DNA of 64,000 nt from Lachnospiraceae bacterium UBA7086 (lineage in GTDB: Bacteria > Bacillota > Clostridia > Lachnospirales > Lachnospiraceae), in contig DKZA01000005.1 in the NCBI GenBank assembly GCA_002492525.1, forward strand, positions 1 through 64,000, given 5' to 3'. The notes below the pieces were generated by a model. That model saw only the letters and a list, made by a program, of their open reading frames with translations, was not told where the DNA came from and did not search any database. Below, piece after piece: positions 1 to 8,255 of this stretch. The position numbers were made by a program, and so were the translations under genes. How positions within the stretch are numbered: the first letter of the stretch is position 1; each line of letters begins with the position of its first letter.

Positions 1-2
1 GG

Positions 3-116
3 GAACCTCGGATTGCAATCGACCCAGGATGGTATCTGGATTCCGCAGAATTAGCAAAGTATACCTTGAAAAGTGCAATGTATGCCAAAGCTATTAAAAA
101 TAATATGATTTTATAA
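3..116 (+). CDS. C-terminal end of a protein cut by the window edge
   Basis: An open frame enters from the left edge and ends at a TAA at 114-116, giving the last 37 residues of a protein (ending KNNMIL). The stretch is mildly basic and helix-like, with the motif IDPGWYLDS near its start. I do not recognise the family. It lies on the same strand as the kinase that follows, with an 83-bp gap. Confidence 0.5.
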   Translation, partial: EPRIAIDPGWYLDSAELAKYTLKSAMYAKAIKNNMIL

Positions 117-199
117 TATTTTTAATAGGGATAGATGATTTCAGCAGATGAATCAGAGAGCCGGCCTGATGGTATGGCAGGAAAGAGTGGTGGAAAGGT

Positions 200-1525
200 A
201 TGCTGGGTGGTTCTGTATATATTGCTTTTTTAAGGTTTGTACTCTGTATGATAGGCACAGTTGTTATATTCTTACAGTTGGATGAATCACGTTTCAGTAA
301 AAAAAGGGTAGCGGTCATTTATGGTGTATTCTGTATCGTTGCGGCAGTTCTGTCATGTATTTGGTATATGGTGGATTGGAAAAGCTGTATCAGGATGGTA
401 ACTTTTGTGGTTTTTGCAGCATTTGCGATAGTGTCAGTGCTTATCAGCAAGAAACATATTTACTTGACCATTTATAATCTTGCGTTCACATTTTATCTGA
501 CGGCAGTGTTTATCGTGGGCGGGATTGAGGTGGCAAGGGTATTGTTTCATGGAAATGTCTGGGCGGATATTTCTGTGAGAAGTATTATGATTCTGACGAT
601 GATCTGGTGGCTCAGGAAATGCATGAGAAAGATGATGAAGGGGTTTGACATTTATCTGGAAACGGAAATGGATGTGTTCAGCATAGTGATTCTGATCATC
701 AGTCTGTTTTCGGGAATAGGCATCACTCTGATACAACATTATGTGGAGCATAACGGATATCGGCTCATACAGCTGGCGGTGAATTTTTTCCTGACTGGGG
801 CACTTCAGATAGTGGTATTTCAACTTTATCTGCATATGGGAAAGGAGTCGGAGTATCAGAAAGAAAACCAGCTTATGAAAATGAATCAGAGACTTCTTGG
901 AAGACAGTTGGAACTTTTGGAGGAGTCCGTGGAGTCGGGACGACGTATCCGTCATGATATCAGACATCATAATCAGGTGATCGCAGAGTATGCCCGCAGG
1001 GGTCAGACAGATGCACTGTTGGTGTATTTAAGGCAGTATGAACATAAAATGGAGGCGGGTGTGGTCCCGGTTATCTGTTCCAATACGGCAGTGAATAATA
1101 TTCTGTCAGCTTATACCAGATGGGCCAAGATGGAGCGGATTAATGTTACGATAGATGCGGAAGTGGATAAAGATTTCGGTGTGCCGGACATGGATATGGT
1201 AACCATATTATCCAATGCTTATGAAAATGCAATTTACGGCTGCATTGAGGCTCGTGAGCAGATGGAGGAAAGGGAATGTTTTATTCATCTTTTGGTTAAG
1301 AAAAAGGGAAATAAGCTGGTAATATATTGCAGTAATACTTGTAAGATGGATCTGGGTTTCAAAAACGGGCAGCCCAGACCCGAGTTTACAGGCGGTATTG
1401 GTGTTTCCAGTATTATTAAGACGGCTGAGCACTATGATGGAGAGGCTGATTTTAAGAATGATGACGGAGTGTTTGTGTTCCGGTTGATTATGAATATACC
1501 GAAGCAGACAGAGATGATGGTGTAA
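200..1525 (+). CDS. GHKL-family sensor histidine kinase (AgrC/ComD-like)
   Basis: A membrane histidine kinase of the peptide-pheromone type. The N-terminal ~215 residues contain about six hydrophobic segments (for example 5-24, 37-57, 66-82, 120-138, 160-180, 192-213). They are followed by a helical stretch with an H-box RHDIRHH (His252 is the likely phosphoacceptor) and a GHKL ATPase domain with N-box SNAYENA (Asn343) and a glycine-rich GGIGVSSI motif near residue 400. In this family the partner is usually a LytTR response regulator, but none is visible in the window. The ATG at 200 has a purine-rich stretch very close upstream, so a slightly later start is possible. The gene is convergent with the DUF3048 gene and shares a terminator with it. 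Confidence 0.85.
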   Translation: MLGGSVYIAFLRFVLCMIGTVVIFLQLDESRFSKKRVAVIYGVFCIVAAVLSCIWYMVDWKSCIRMVTFVVFAAFAIVSVLISKKHIYLTIYNLAFTFYLTAVFIVGGIEVARVLFHGNVWADISVRSIMILTMIWWLRKCMRKMMKGFDIYLETEMDVFSIVILIISLFSGIGITLIQHYVEHNGYRLIQLAVNFFLTGALQIVVFQLYLHMGKESEYQKENQLMKMNQRLLGRQLELLEESVESGRRIRHDIRHHNQVIAEYARRGQTDALLVYLRQYEHKMEAGVVPVICSNTAVNNILSAYTRWAKMERINVTIDAEVDKDFGVPDMDMVTILSNAYENAIYGCIEAREQMEERECFIHLLVKKKGNKLVIYCSNTCKMDLGFKNGQPRPEFTGGIGVSSIIKTAEHYDGEADFKNDDGVFVFRLIMNIPKQTEMMV

Positions 1526-1547
1526 TCATCCTATAGGAAAACATATA

Positions 1548-1580
1548 AAACGGCAGGTACGAATGAGGTATCTGCCGTTT
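1548..1580. terminator. Bidirectional terminator between convergent genes
   Basis: A 13-bp inverted repeat (AAACGGCAGGTAC against GTATCTGCCGTTT, one G-T pair) lies between the stop of the kinase and the stop of the lipoprotein gene. A-rich and T-rich flanks suit both directions. Confidence 0.75.
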
Positions 1581-1585
1581 GAACG

Positions 1586-2761
1586 TTATGGTGAAATTCG
1601 ATCATTGTCCACCAGGAAGGAATCCCCTTCTTCTACAATACAGATCATGGTCTTTCCGGTATTGAGCTGAATTTCATTGCCGTGATCATCATAGTATCTG
1701 GTTGCTCCGTAATCAGAAGTTTTTTCCCAGGTCACATGGATACCTCTGCCGTTGGTAAAGAACCATCCGTCCCTGGTAGTATCGTGACACTGAAATGCAA
1801 GATACCCTTTCTGGTCCCGTACTTCATAATAAGTATTCTGAATCAGAATGTTTTTAAAGGCAAGCTGTCTGCCGGTAGCCATGTCCATATGCGGCCCGGC
1901 GGAAGTCCCTGACAGATGCTGAAATCTGTCATACAGACCGGTCTGGGAGTTATAGGTGAAATAACAGTTGGTGACCGGATAGGCGGGAGACAGATCGATC
2001 TTATTGGCAGTGATGCTGTTGCTGTATTGTGTCAGCATATTAGGTTCATTGTCCGGGGCAAAACGGTAATGCTGCGCATCGGCATAACCGCTGCGGTAAG
2101 CAGTATTGTAATGCAGTCTGTCAATATCGGCTCTGATGCCGTCGGCATTGACAAACGTATTATCACCGGAACTGACGGCATCCTGGGCCTGCCAGAAATT
2201 ACTGCTGGATAGTCCATCTATATGGTCTGTGTCCGGACGGCCAAGTACGTCATCTGTGTAGAAAGGCCCGCCGCAGTGAATATAGAAGGCATCCCATTCA
2301 AAAGACCAGTACACATAGTAATCGCGGCAGCTCCTGATGTTACCGATTCTGTCAAGACTGCCCCAGTCCTGGAAAAGAGCCATCAGGCGGGTGATGCTGC
2401 CTTCTACGCTGCACTCGTAGAGCACGTCCGCCTTGGAAAGACTGTACTGGGTTGCCGTTTTTGTGTTGGGAACCATTACGGTGATGGGTCTTGTGTTATT
2501 CACTTCTGCCGTAACCCATTCGTTGGTAATCCGGCTGCGAACCATGCCTTCTTCGGGCGGCAGGTCAGTATCAGGTTCCGGTTCGGGTTCTTTTTCCGGC
2601 TGAACTGTTTCTTCCAGAGATTTATCTGTTTCCGGAGCCTTTTGCGTCACTTGCTTTACGGCAGGCTCAGGTTCTTTTTTTCCCTTGTTTTCTTTACCGC
2701 AGCCAGACAATAGAAGAGCGGATGATAAAGTGATAAGGAGTAGAATCTTGTGTTTTTTCAT
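1586..2761 (-). CDS. DUF3048 (YerB-like) lipoprotein
   Basis: A 391-residue secreted lipoprotein. The start used here is the ATG at 2761, which has an AGAGAGGA ribosome site 8 bp upstream and opens a clean type II signal peptide with lipobox LLSGC (Cys21). An acidic, proline-rich linker (about residues 25-75) leads into a DUF3048 domain marked by RPITVMVPNTKTA, SKADVLYE and NIRSCRDYY, then the C-terminal DUF3048 domain. Family members are extracytoplasmic proteins of Firmicutes with no firmly established reaction. The gene stands alone, convergent with the kinase. Confidence 0.85.
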   Translation of the reverse strand: MKKHKILLLITLSSALLLSGCGKENKGKKEPEPAVKQVTQKAPETDKSLEETVQPEKEPEPEPDTDLPPEEGMVRSRITNEWVTAEVNNTRPITVMVPNTKTATQYSLSKADVLYECSVEGSITRLMALFQDWGSLDRIGNIRSCRDYYVYWSFEWDAFYIHCGGPFYTDDVLGRPDTDHIDGLSSSNFWQAQDAVSSGDNTFVNADGIRADIDRLHYNTAYRSGYADAQHYRFAPDNEPNMLTQYSNSITANKIDLSPAYPVTNCYFTYNSQTGLYDRFQHLSGTSAGPHMDMATGRQLAFKNILIQNTYYEVRDQKGYLAFQCHDTTRDGWFFTNGRGIHVTWEKTSDYGATRYYDDHGNEIQLNTGKTMICIVEEGDSFLVDNDRISP

Positions 2762-2805
2762 AGGGTATCCTCTCTTTCTATCAAACATTCCATCTATCAG
2801 ACAGC

Positions 2806-3411
2806 TTACAAATCTTTCGACTTATAGGTATTATAACCTTCATAATAATAACTTGCATCAATTCCCTTCATGTATACTTCCCTATCGTCTATCTGATCTG
2901 TCAATGCATTTTTTAATAAAACTTTAATCTCCACATCTTTTACGGGACTTCTTTCCATTGCAAGGAAATAATCTTCTTTATCGACTTTGTGCCAATCGAC
3001 AACTAACTTTAATTCTTTTTTTAGCATCATGTCAAGCCATATCCGAGTGCTTCTTCCATTTCCTTCTCTAAACGGATGGGCAATATTCATCTCTACATAT
3101 TTCTCAATAATTTCATCGTATGTTGATTGCGGCATATCGTCAATATTTTTTAAAGCAGCTTCTAAATACATAACAGATGCAAATCTAAAATTGCCTTTGG
3201 CTATGTTTACGGTTCGTATCTTTCCGGCAAAATCATATATCTTATCAAATAAAAATTTGTGAATTTTCGCAAGTCCGGAAAATTTTCCGATTTCAGATTC
3301 TTTCACAATACCGCTTTCATATAATCTAATGGCATTAATTTTGCTTATTCTTTCTTCCTCTTTTGCAAGTTCTGTGGAACCCGTAATGCCCAATTTGTTT
3401 TCCAGAGCCAT
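2806..3411 (-). CDS. Class III Fic-domain AMPylator with C-terminal autoinhibitory helix
   Basis: A 201-residue Fic protein. The Fic core is HPFREGNGR (residues 112-120), an intact match to HPFx(D/E)GNGR, so AMP transfer from ATP onto a protein hydroxyl is expected. Near the C-terminus SYYYEG (187-192) matches the (S/T)xxxE(G/N) inhibitory motif. Its C-terminal position is the class III arrangement, known from the NmFic type, in which the helix blocks ATP binding until oligomer changes release it. The ATG at 3411 is chosen because GGAGG lies 6 bp upstream; the longer open frame upstream overlaps the divergent promoter region and lacks family similarity. No separate antitoxin gene is adjacent, as expected for class III. 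Confidence 0.88.
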   Translation of the reverse strand: MALENKLGITGSTELAKEEERISKINAIRLYESGIVKESEIGKFSGLAKIHKFLFDKIYDFAGKIRTVNIAKGNFRFASVMYLEAALKNIDDMPQSTYDEIIEKYVEMNIAHPFREGNGRSTRIWLDMMLKKELKLVVDWHKVDKEDYFLAMERSPVKDVEIKVLLKNALTDQIDDREVYMKGIDASYYYEGYNTYKSKDL

Positions 3412-3504
3412 GTTGAACCTCCATTGTTGCTCATTGCTTTCGTGAATAGTATAACATAAATATAGGTGTACAGTCATCAGATTGTCAGGAGTCTTCTTTA
3501 TAAC

Positions 3505-3533
3505 TTGACAAACATACTTCCGGTATGATAGTA
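3505..3533 (+). promoter_or_regulatory. Promoter of the TetR gene
   Basis: A consensus -35 TTGACA (3505-3510) is followed after a 16-17 bp spacer by a weak -10 (GATAGT or ATAGTA). The spacer is filled by the first TetR-type operator, which suggests autorepression. Confidence 0.55.
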
Positions 3534-3555
3534 TACAAAACATACCATCGGTATG
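3513..3555. promoter_or_regulatory. Two palindromic operators upstream of tetR
   Basis: CATACttccgGTATG (3513-3527) and CATACCatcGGTATG (3541-3555) are related palindromes 28 bp apart, centre to centre. The same half-sites recur before the MFS gene (4386-4404). Shared half-sites in front of both genes are the basis for assigning them to the TetR protein. Confidence 0.65.
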
Positions 3556-3586
3556 TATCAAAGTTAATTTGCGAAGCAGATTTATT

Positions 3587-3632
3587 CCCGCGAGCAACGA
3601 GCCAAGTGACTGCTTGCGGCGGGGCTTTTGAC
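3587..3632 (+). promoter_or_regulatory. GC-rich hairpin in the tetR leader
   Basis: CCCGC pairs with GCGGG across a ~25-nt region that itself contains AGCA/TGCT, followed by CTTTTGACTTTTT. It looks like a terminator or attenuator ahead of the TetR start, or one of the structured intergenic repeats of this genome. Confidence 0.4.
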
Positions 3633-3657
3633 TTTTTGATTTGGAACGGAGGGGAAG

Positions 3658-4311
3658 ATGGCAAGAAATAAGCATCCGGAAGAAACTGTCAACTTAATAT
3701 TGAACGTTGCTTTTCGATTATTTATGGAAAAGGGATATGAGCATACTTCCATTCAGGATATTATCGATCATCTGGGCGGATTGAGTAAGGGAGCGATCTA
3801 CCATCATTTTAAGTCGAAAGAGGATATTATGTATGCCGTTATGGAGAGAATGACGGCGCAGTCCAATGAGAAGATGAAAGACATTTGTGACCGCATGGAT
3901 CTTAACGGGAAAGAAAAGCTGAAAACTCTTTTCAGGCAGTCCTTGAATCGTCCCGTGATGGAGGATGTTTTTGCGGTGTCCCCCAGTATTTATAACAATC
4001 CGAAGTTCCTTTGCAGCTTCCTGCATGAGGCAATGGAGGAGTCTGCACCAGATTATATTCTGCCGATTATCAGGCAGGGAATAGAGGACGGTTCTATCCA
4101 AACGGATTATCCGGAACAATTGGCACAGGTAATATCCCTGTTGGCGAATATTTGGATCAACCCAATCATATTTGATGATTCTGGAGAAGAGACCTATCGT
4201 AAATTTATGATGTTTGATCAGATCCTGAAAGGGTTGGGACTGGATATAGTGGATGAAGAGATGGTGAGGAGGATGCAGGATTTGTCATTGATCCACCAGA
4301 AGAATAAATAG
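3658..4311 (+). CDS. TetR/AcrR-family transcriptional repressor
   Basis: A 217-residue regulator with an N-terminal helix-turn-helix (about residues 8-55; GYEHTSIQDI then GAIYHHFKSKEDI, the TetR signature) and a variable ligand-binding C-terminal domain. A GGAGGGG ribosome site precedes the ATG. It is followed by a strong terminator and then an MFS exporter gene with a related operator, the usual arrangement of a drug-responsive repressor and its pump. The ligand cannot be read from sequence. Confidence 0.88.
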   Translation: MARNKHPEETVNLILNVAFRLFMEKGYEHTSIQDIIDHLGGLSKGAIYHHFKSKEDIMYAVMERMTAQSNEKMKDICDRMDLNGKEKLKTLFRQSLNRPVMEDVFAVSPSIYNNPKFLCSFLHEAMEESAPDYILPIIRQGIEDGSIQTDYPEQLAQVISLLANIWINPIIFDDSGEETYRKFMMFDQILKGLGLDIVDEEMVRRMQDLSLIHQKNK

Positions 4312-4342
4312 TCGGACAATTCTTTGCTTATCCGAGGCCGCG

Positions 4343-4377
4343 GAGCGAATCCCGTGATCGGGATTGCTCTTTTTTTT
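4343..4377 (+). terminator. Rho-independent terminator after tetR
   Basis: A stem of GAGC plus AATCCCG, a TGAT loop, CGGGATT plus GCTC, and an eight-T run. It also ends a sequence block (from about 4323) that recurs in similar form at 7072-7125. Confidence 0.85.
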
Positions 4378-4385
4378 AAGTCAAT

Positions 4386-4404
4386 ACATACCAACGGACG
4401 GTAT
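4386..4404. promoter_or_regulatory. TetR-type operator before the MFS gene
   Basis: CATACC-AACGGAC-GGTATC repeats the half-sites of the two operators upstream of tetR but with a 7-bp instead of 3-bp centre. It lies ~50 bp before the MFS start. Confidence 0.5.
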
Positions 4405-4456
4405 CTAAAATAGTAGGGAAATTCCTGTGCAAAGAATGGCACAGAAAGGAGAAAAA

Positions 4457-5704
4457 ATGAGTCACAAATTATTTTCAAAAGATTTTACCCTAGTAATCAT
4501 CGGCCAGATCATCTCGTTGTTTGGCAATGCGGTCATCAGATTTGCATTGCCGCTGTATTTATTAAATCTGACCGGTTCATCGGCGCTTTATGGAACCGTT
4601 ATGGCGTGTGCTTTTATTCCTACTATCTTGCTGTCGCCGGTGGGCGGCATCATTGCAGACAGGATAAACAAAAGAAATGTTATGGTGATACTGGATTTTT
4701 TGACAGCGGCAGTTATTCTTTTGTTTTCTCTGTTCCTGAACGGTCATAATCTTGTTTTGCTTATAACGGTTACGCTGATGATTCTGTATGGGATTGCAGG
4801 GGCATATCAGCCGTCTGTGCAGGCCAGTATTCCTGCGCTTGTCAGTCAGGATAATATTATGGCGGCCAATTCCATTGTCAATACAATCAGTTCTTTTGCT
4901 TCCCTGACAGGTCCGGTGTTGGGCGGTATTTTGTACAGCGCATACGGGCTTAAATCTGTATTGTGGGTATGTATGGGGTGTTTTATATTTTCAGCTATTA
5001 TGGAGATTTTCATTCACATACCATTTCAAAAGCAGATTTCTGAGGGCAGTATATGGAAGATTGCCAGAACGGATTTTGCGGAGAGTATCCGGTTTATCCG
5101 GGAAGATAAGCCTGTAATCGGGAAGGCTGTCATGATGGCCTGCGGGATCAATCTCTTTTTGTCTTCCATGATTACGGTAGCCCTGCCTTATCTGGTGACA
5201 GAGGTGTTTCTTTTAGAGACAGCGCAGGCAAATAAACTATATGGTTATGCGGAAGGAATACTGGCAGCAGGGGGATTGACAGGCGGAATCTGTGCGGGTG
5301 TTTTTGCAAAGAGGTTATCTATTCAAAAATCGGGAAATCTGATTATGGCGGCCGCTGTATGTACGTTTCCGGTGGGCGTATCGCTGATGACGATTACGTC
5401 CGGTATCATTAATTATATTGTCCTGACGGTATGCTGTTTTATGATTATGGTTTGTGCAACTATGTTTACGGTGCAGATGATGGCCTTCTTCCAGACGGTA
5501 ACACCGGTCAGACTGGTTGGAAAAGTAATGGCGGTCATTCTTAGCATTGCCATGTGTGCACAGCCGCTTGGAAACGCCTTGTATGGAATCTTGTTTGAAG
5601 TCTGTAAGGGGATGGAATGGATTGTGGTTATGTCTGCGGGTGTTGTTTCTGCTGGGATTGCGGCAGCGGTCTATAGTGGAATGGAAAATCCGGCGGGAAA
5701 ATGA
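4457..5704 (+). CDS. Major facilitator superfamily exporter
   Basis: A 415-residue, 12-segment MFS protein of the MFS_3 drug/enterobactin-exporter type. The opening KDFTLVIIGQIISLFGNA, the loop-2 motif GGIIADRINKRNVM and PSVQASIPALV after segment 4 are typical of the family. The ATG at 4457 is chosen because AAAGGAG sits 6 bp upstream; an upstream in-frame ATG at 4427 has no ribosome site. It is probably controlled by the adjacent TetR repressor and probably exports a toxic compound. Confidence 0.85.
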   Translation: MSHKLFSKDFTLVIIGQIISLFGNAVIRFALPLYLLNLTGSSALYGTVMACAFIPTILLSPVGGIIADRINKRNVMVILDFLTAAVILLFSLFLNGHNLVLLITVTLMILYGIAGAYQPSVQASIPALVSQDNIMAANSIVNTISSFASLTGPVLGGILYSAYGLKSVLWVCMGCFIFSAIMEIFIHIPFQKQISEGSIWKIARTDFAESIRFIREDKPVIGKAVMMACGINLFLSSMITVALPYLVTEVFLLETAQANKLYGYAEGILAAGGLTGGICAGVFAKRLSIQKSGNLIMAAAVCTFPVGVSLMTITSGIINYIVLTVCCFMIMVCATMFTVQMMAFFQTVTPVRLVGKVMAVILSIAMCAQPLGNALYGILFEVCKGMEWIVVMSAGVVSAGIAAAVYSGMENPAGK

Positions 5705-5835
5705 ATATGATGAGGGCGGGAAAAAGCAGTCTGTAGAGGCGAAGGAATGTAGAAATAAAATCTATATACGAAAAGAGGGAAAAGATGATATAATGTCATC
5801 AAAGAATTATAATAAAAAAGAAAGAAGGTATGACT

Positions 5836-6978
5836 ATGGTGAATCGATTTGTACTAAACGGAATTTCTTATCATGGAGCGGGGGCAATCAAAGAAATTCC
5901 GGGAATTATTAAAAGCAAAGGCTTTCAGAAAGCTTTTGTGGCATCGGATCCGGATCTGGTAAAGTTCGGTGTGACAGCTAAGGTGACGGATTTATTGGAT
6001 GCAGAGAATCTGGCATATGAGGTATATTCTGATATTAAGCCTAATCCGACCATCGAGAACGTCAAAGCAGGCGTAGCAGCTTATAAGGCATCAGGCGCAG
6101 ACTATATGATCACAATCGGCGGCGGTTCTTCTATGGATACCGGTAAAGCGATTGGTATTATTATCAATAATCCGGAATTTGAGGATGTTCGTTCCCTGGA
6201 AGGCGTAGCGCCCACAAAGAATAAAACTGTGTATACAATTGCAGTTCCGACAACGGCCGGTACGGCAGCGGAGGCAACCATCAATTATGTGATTACGGAT
6301 GTGGAGAAGAAGAGAAAATTTGTATGTGTAGATGTTAACGATATTCCGGATATTGCTATTGTAGATCCGGAGATGATGTCCAGTATGCCTAAGGGACTGA
6401 CAGCGGCAACGGGTATGGATGCGTTGACACATGCAATTGAGGGATATACCACTAAGGCGGCATGGAGACTGGCAGACTGCCTTAACTTAGAAGCGATTAA
6501 ATTAATCTCCGAGAATCTTCGGGATGCGGTGAACAATACACCAGAAGGACGCGAAGGCATGGCACTTGGTCAGTTTGTGACCGGTATGGCATTTTCAAAT
6601 GTGGGACTTGGCATTGCACACTCCATGGCGCATACATTGGGTGCAGTCTATGATACACCTCATGGAGTGGCCTGCGCGATGATGCTTCCTATTGTTATGG
6701 AATACAATGCGGAGACCACAGGTGAGAAATTTAAGGATATTGCGGAAGCAATGGGTGTAGATACCACAGGAATGTCCCAAGAGGAGTATCGTAAGGCAGC
6801 GGTTGCGGCGGTACGGAAGTTGTCTGAGGATGTAGGGATTCCGTCCAAGCTGGAAGCATTGAAAGAAGAAGATCTTGACTTTTTGGCTGAATCGGCGTTT
6901 GCGGACGCATGTTGTCCGGGAAATCCGAAGGATACCAACGTGGAAGATCTGAAAGGATTATTCCGGAAGCTGATGTAA
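5836..6978 (+). CDS. fucO: Lactaldehyde reductase (iron-dependent alcohol dehydrogenase, FucO type)
   Basis: A 380-residue group III (iron-containing) alcohol dehydrogenase that reads closely like E. coli FucO throughout. Features include GGGSSMDTGKAIGI (nucleotide binding), PTTAGTAAEATINYVI, GMDALTHAIEGY and GIAHSMAHTLGAVYDTPHG, the last two holding the Asp and three His iron ligands. The expected reaction is NADH-dependent reduction of L-lactaldehyde to 1,2-propanediol, an end step of fucose or rhamnose fermentation. The second of two nearby ATGs (5836) is preferred for ribosome-site spacing (AAGAAGG) and because MVNRFVLN aligns with FucO. It is monocistronic, with its own terminator. Confidence 0.85.
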   Translation: MVNRFVLNGISYHGAGAIKEIPGIIKSKGFQKAFVASDPDLVKFGVTAKVTDLLDAENLAYEVYSDIKPNPTIENVKAGVAAYKASGADYMITIGGGSSMDTGKAIGIIINNPEFEDVRSLEGVAPTKNKTVYTIAVPTTAGTAAEATINYVITDVEKKRKFVCVDVNDIPDIAIVDPEMMSSMPKGLTAATGMDALTHAIEGYTTKAAWRLADCLNLEAIKLISENLRDAVNNTPEGREGMALGQFVTGMAFSNVGLGIAHSMAHTLGAVYDTPHGVACAMMLPIVMEYNAETTGEKFKDIAEAMGVDTTGMSQEEYRKAAVAAVRKLSEDVGIPSKLEALKEEDLDFLAESAFADACCPGNPKDTNVEDLKGLFRKLM

Positions 6979-7034
6979 TCTGAGAGAAAGATTTCAGGAA
7001 AGGGGCTTTTGCAAAAGTAGATGAATAATCTGCC

Positions 7035-7054
7035 GGAGCAATAGCTCCTTTTTT
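7035..7054 (+). terminator. Terminator after fucO
   Basis: GGAGC-AATA-GCTCC followed by TTTTTT. Confidence 0.75.
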
Positions 7055-7071
7055 ATTATCTAGGAAAATTC

Positions 7072-7125
7072 TTCGCTTATCCGAGGCTGCGAAGCAGTCC
7101 TCGTAATCGAGCTTTGCTCGATTTT
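7072..7125. repeat. Intergenic repeat related to the one after tetR
   Basis: The block CGCTTATCCGAGGCTGCGAAGC and the following 8-bp hairpin AATCGAGC-TTT-GCTCGATT match, base by base with substitutions, the block at 4325-4370. The stems differ in sequence but keep pairing. It behaves like a small dispersed structured repeat near gene ends. Confidence 0.5.
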
Positions 7126-7139
7126 CTACAGGTCAGTAA

Positions 7140-7168
7140 TTGCATAATTTAGCGGATGGTTGTATGAT
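7140..7168 (+). promoter_or_regulatory. Promoter of the rmlD operon
   Basis: TTGCAT, 17-bp spacer, TATGAT, about 35 bp before the rmlD start. Confidence 0.55.
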
Positions 7169-7209
7169 AATAACAATATGAGAATCAATCGGAAAGGATG
7201 TAGCAGACT

Positions 7210-8046
7210 ATGAAGAAAGTGATTGTAACGGGCTGTAACGGTCAGCTGGGACGAGCTGTCAACGAGCAGTACGCGGGCAGTACGGAATATGAATTGATCA
7301 ATACAGATGTGGGGGAACTGGACATCACGAAAATAGATGAGGTGATGAAATTTGCGCGGGAAATCAATCCCTATGCGATCATCAACTGTGCGGCTTACAC
7401 GGCAGTGGAAGCCTGCGAGAAGGAAGAGGATCTGGCGTTTCGCATCAATGCCGTCGGGGCACGTAATTTAAGTATTGCGGCCAATGAAACGGGAGCAAAG
7501 CTGATGCATATATCCACGGACTATGTATTTGACGGTAATGGGACAAGACCTTATAAGGAGACAGATCCTGTGGGACCGCAGGGGGCTTACGGCAGAACAA
7601 AGCTTGCGGGAGAGGAGTTTGTCCGGGAATTTTCTGACAGGCATTTTATCCTGCGTACGGCATGGTTGTACGGGGAGGGTAAGAATTTTGTAAAGACGAT
7701 GCTGCGGCTTAGCGAGACGAATGATAAGGTGAGAGTAGTATATGATCAAGTGGGATCCCCCACCAGTGCGAAGGAACTGGCGAAGGCCATTGCCTATCTG
7801 CTTCCTACAGAAAACTATGGTCTGTTTCATGCTACCTGTGAAGGAGACTGCAGTTGGGCGCAGTTTACGGAAGAGATTTTCAGACTGGCAGGGAAGAAGA
7901 CGGTAGTAGAAGCTATCACATCAGAGGAATATGGTGCCGCAGTCAAGCGTCCGGCTTACTCTATTTTAGAGAATTATATGTTTAAGATGACTTCAGATTT
8001 TAGGTTCGCAGACTGGCATGACGCCATTGCAGAGTATTTGCGATAA
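7210..8046 (+). CDS. rfbD: dTDP-4-dehydrorhamnose reductase
   Basis: A 278-residue extended short-chain dehydrogenase of the RmlD family. It has the nucleotide motif GCNGQLGR near the N-terminus, STDYVFDGNGTRPYKETD and the catalytic YGRTK (Tyr and Lys of YxxxK). The reaction is NAD(P)H reduction of dTDP-4-dehydro-L-rhamnose to dTDP-L-rhamnose. The partner enzymes RmlA, RmlB and RmlC are not in the window, so they must be encoded elsewhere if the pathway is complete. It opens the first polysaccharide operon. Confidence 0.85.
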   Translation: MKKVIVTGCNGQLGRAVNEQYAGSTEYELINTDVGELDITKIDEVMKFAREINPYAIINCAAYTAVEACEKEEDLAFRINAVGARNLSIAANETGAKLMHISTDYVFDGNGTRPYKETDPVGPQGAYGRTKLAGEEFVREFSDRHFILRTAWLYGEGKNFVKTMLRLSETNDKVRVVYDQVGSPTSAKELAKAIAYLLPTENYGLFHATCEGDCSWAQFTEEIFRLAGKKTVVEAITSEEYGAAVKRPAYSILENYMFKMTSDFRFADWHDAIAEYLR

Positions 8047-8245
8047 CTGTATTTTGCTTTACAGAGACTGGTTTTTATGAGAAAATGTTCGCGGTGGCAA
8101 TGAGCAGTGCGCGGTGGCATAGGGCGAAGCCCGTGAGCGAGATGAAGCGAAGCGGAATCGAGCTTGCACTGCGGGCAAGAAAGAGGCGAGGAACAGCATA
8201 GTGCTTAGCCCGCGTGCACCGCGGGCAAGAGAGAGCGGAAAGGAA
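8047..8245. repeat. Structured GC-rich spacer between rmlD and gmd
   Basis: About 170 bp unlike the flanking genes in composition. It holds a 9-bp direct repeat GCGGTGGCA (about 8089 and 8110), a second direct repeat GCGGGCAAGA with AGAG after it (about 8181 and 8221), a GGGC-GAA-GCCC hairpin and a CCCGCG-TGCAC-CGCGGG hairpin. No coding capacity is apparent. It may be a dispersed repeat or a processing/attenuation region. Confidence 0.5.
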
Positions 8246-8255
8246 ATAATATTAT

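Noticed and set aside
2222..2713. 163-codon open frame opposite the DUF3048 gene
   Set aside because: It is a complement shadow of a well-supported lipoprotein gene, without ribosome site or family features.
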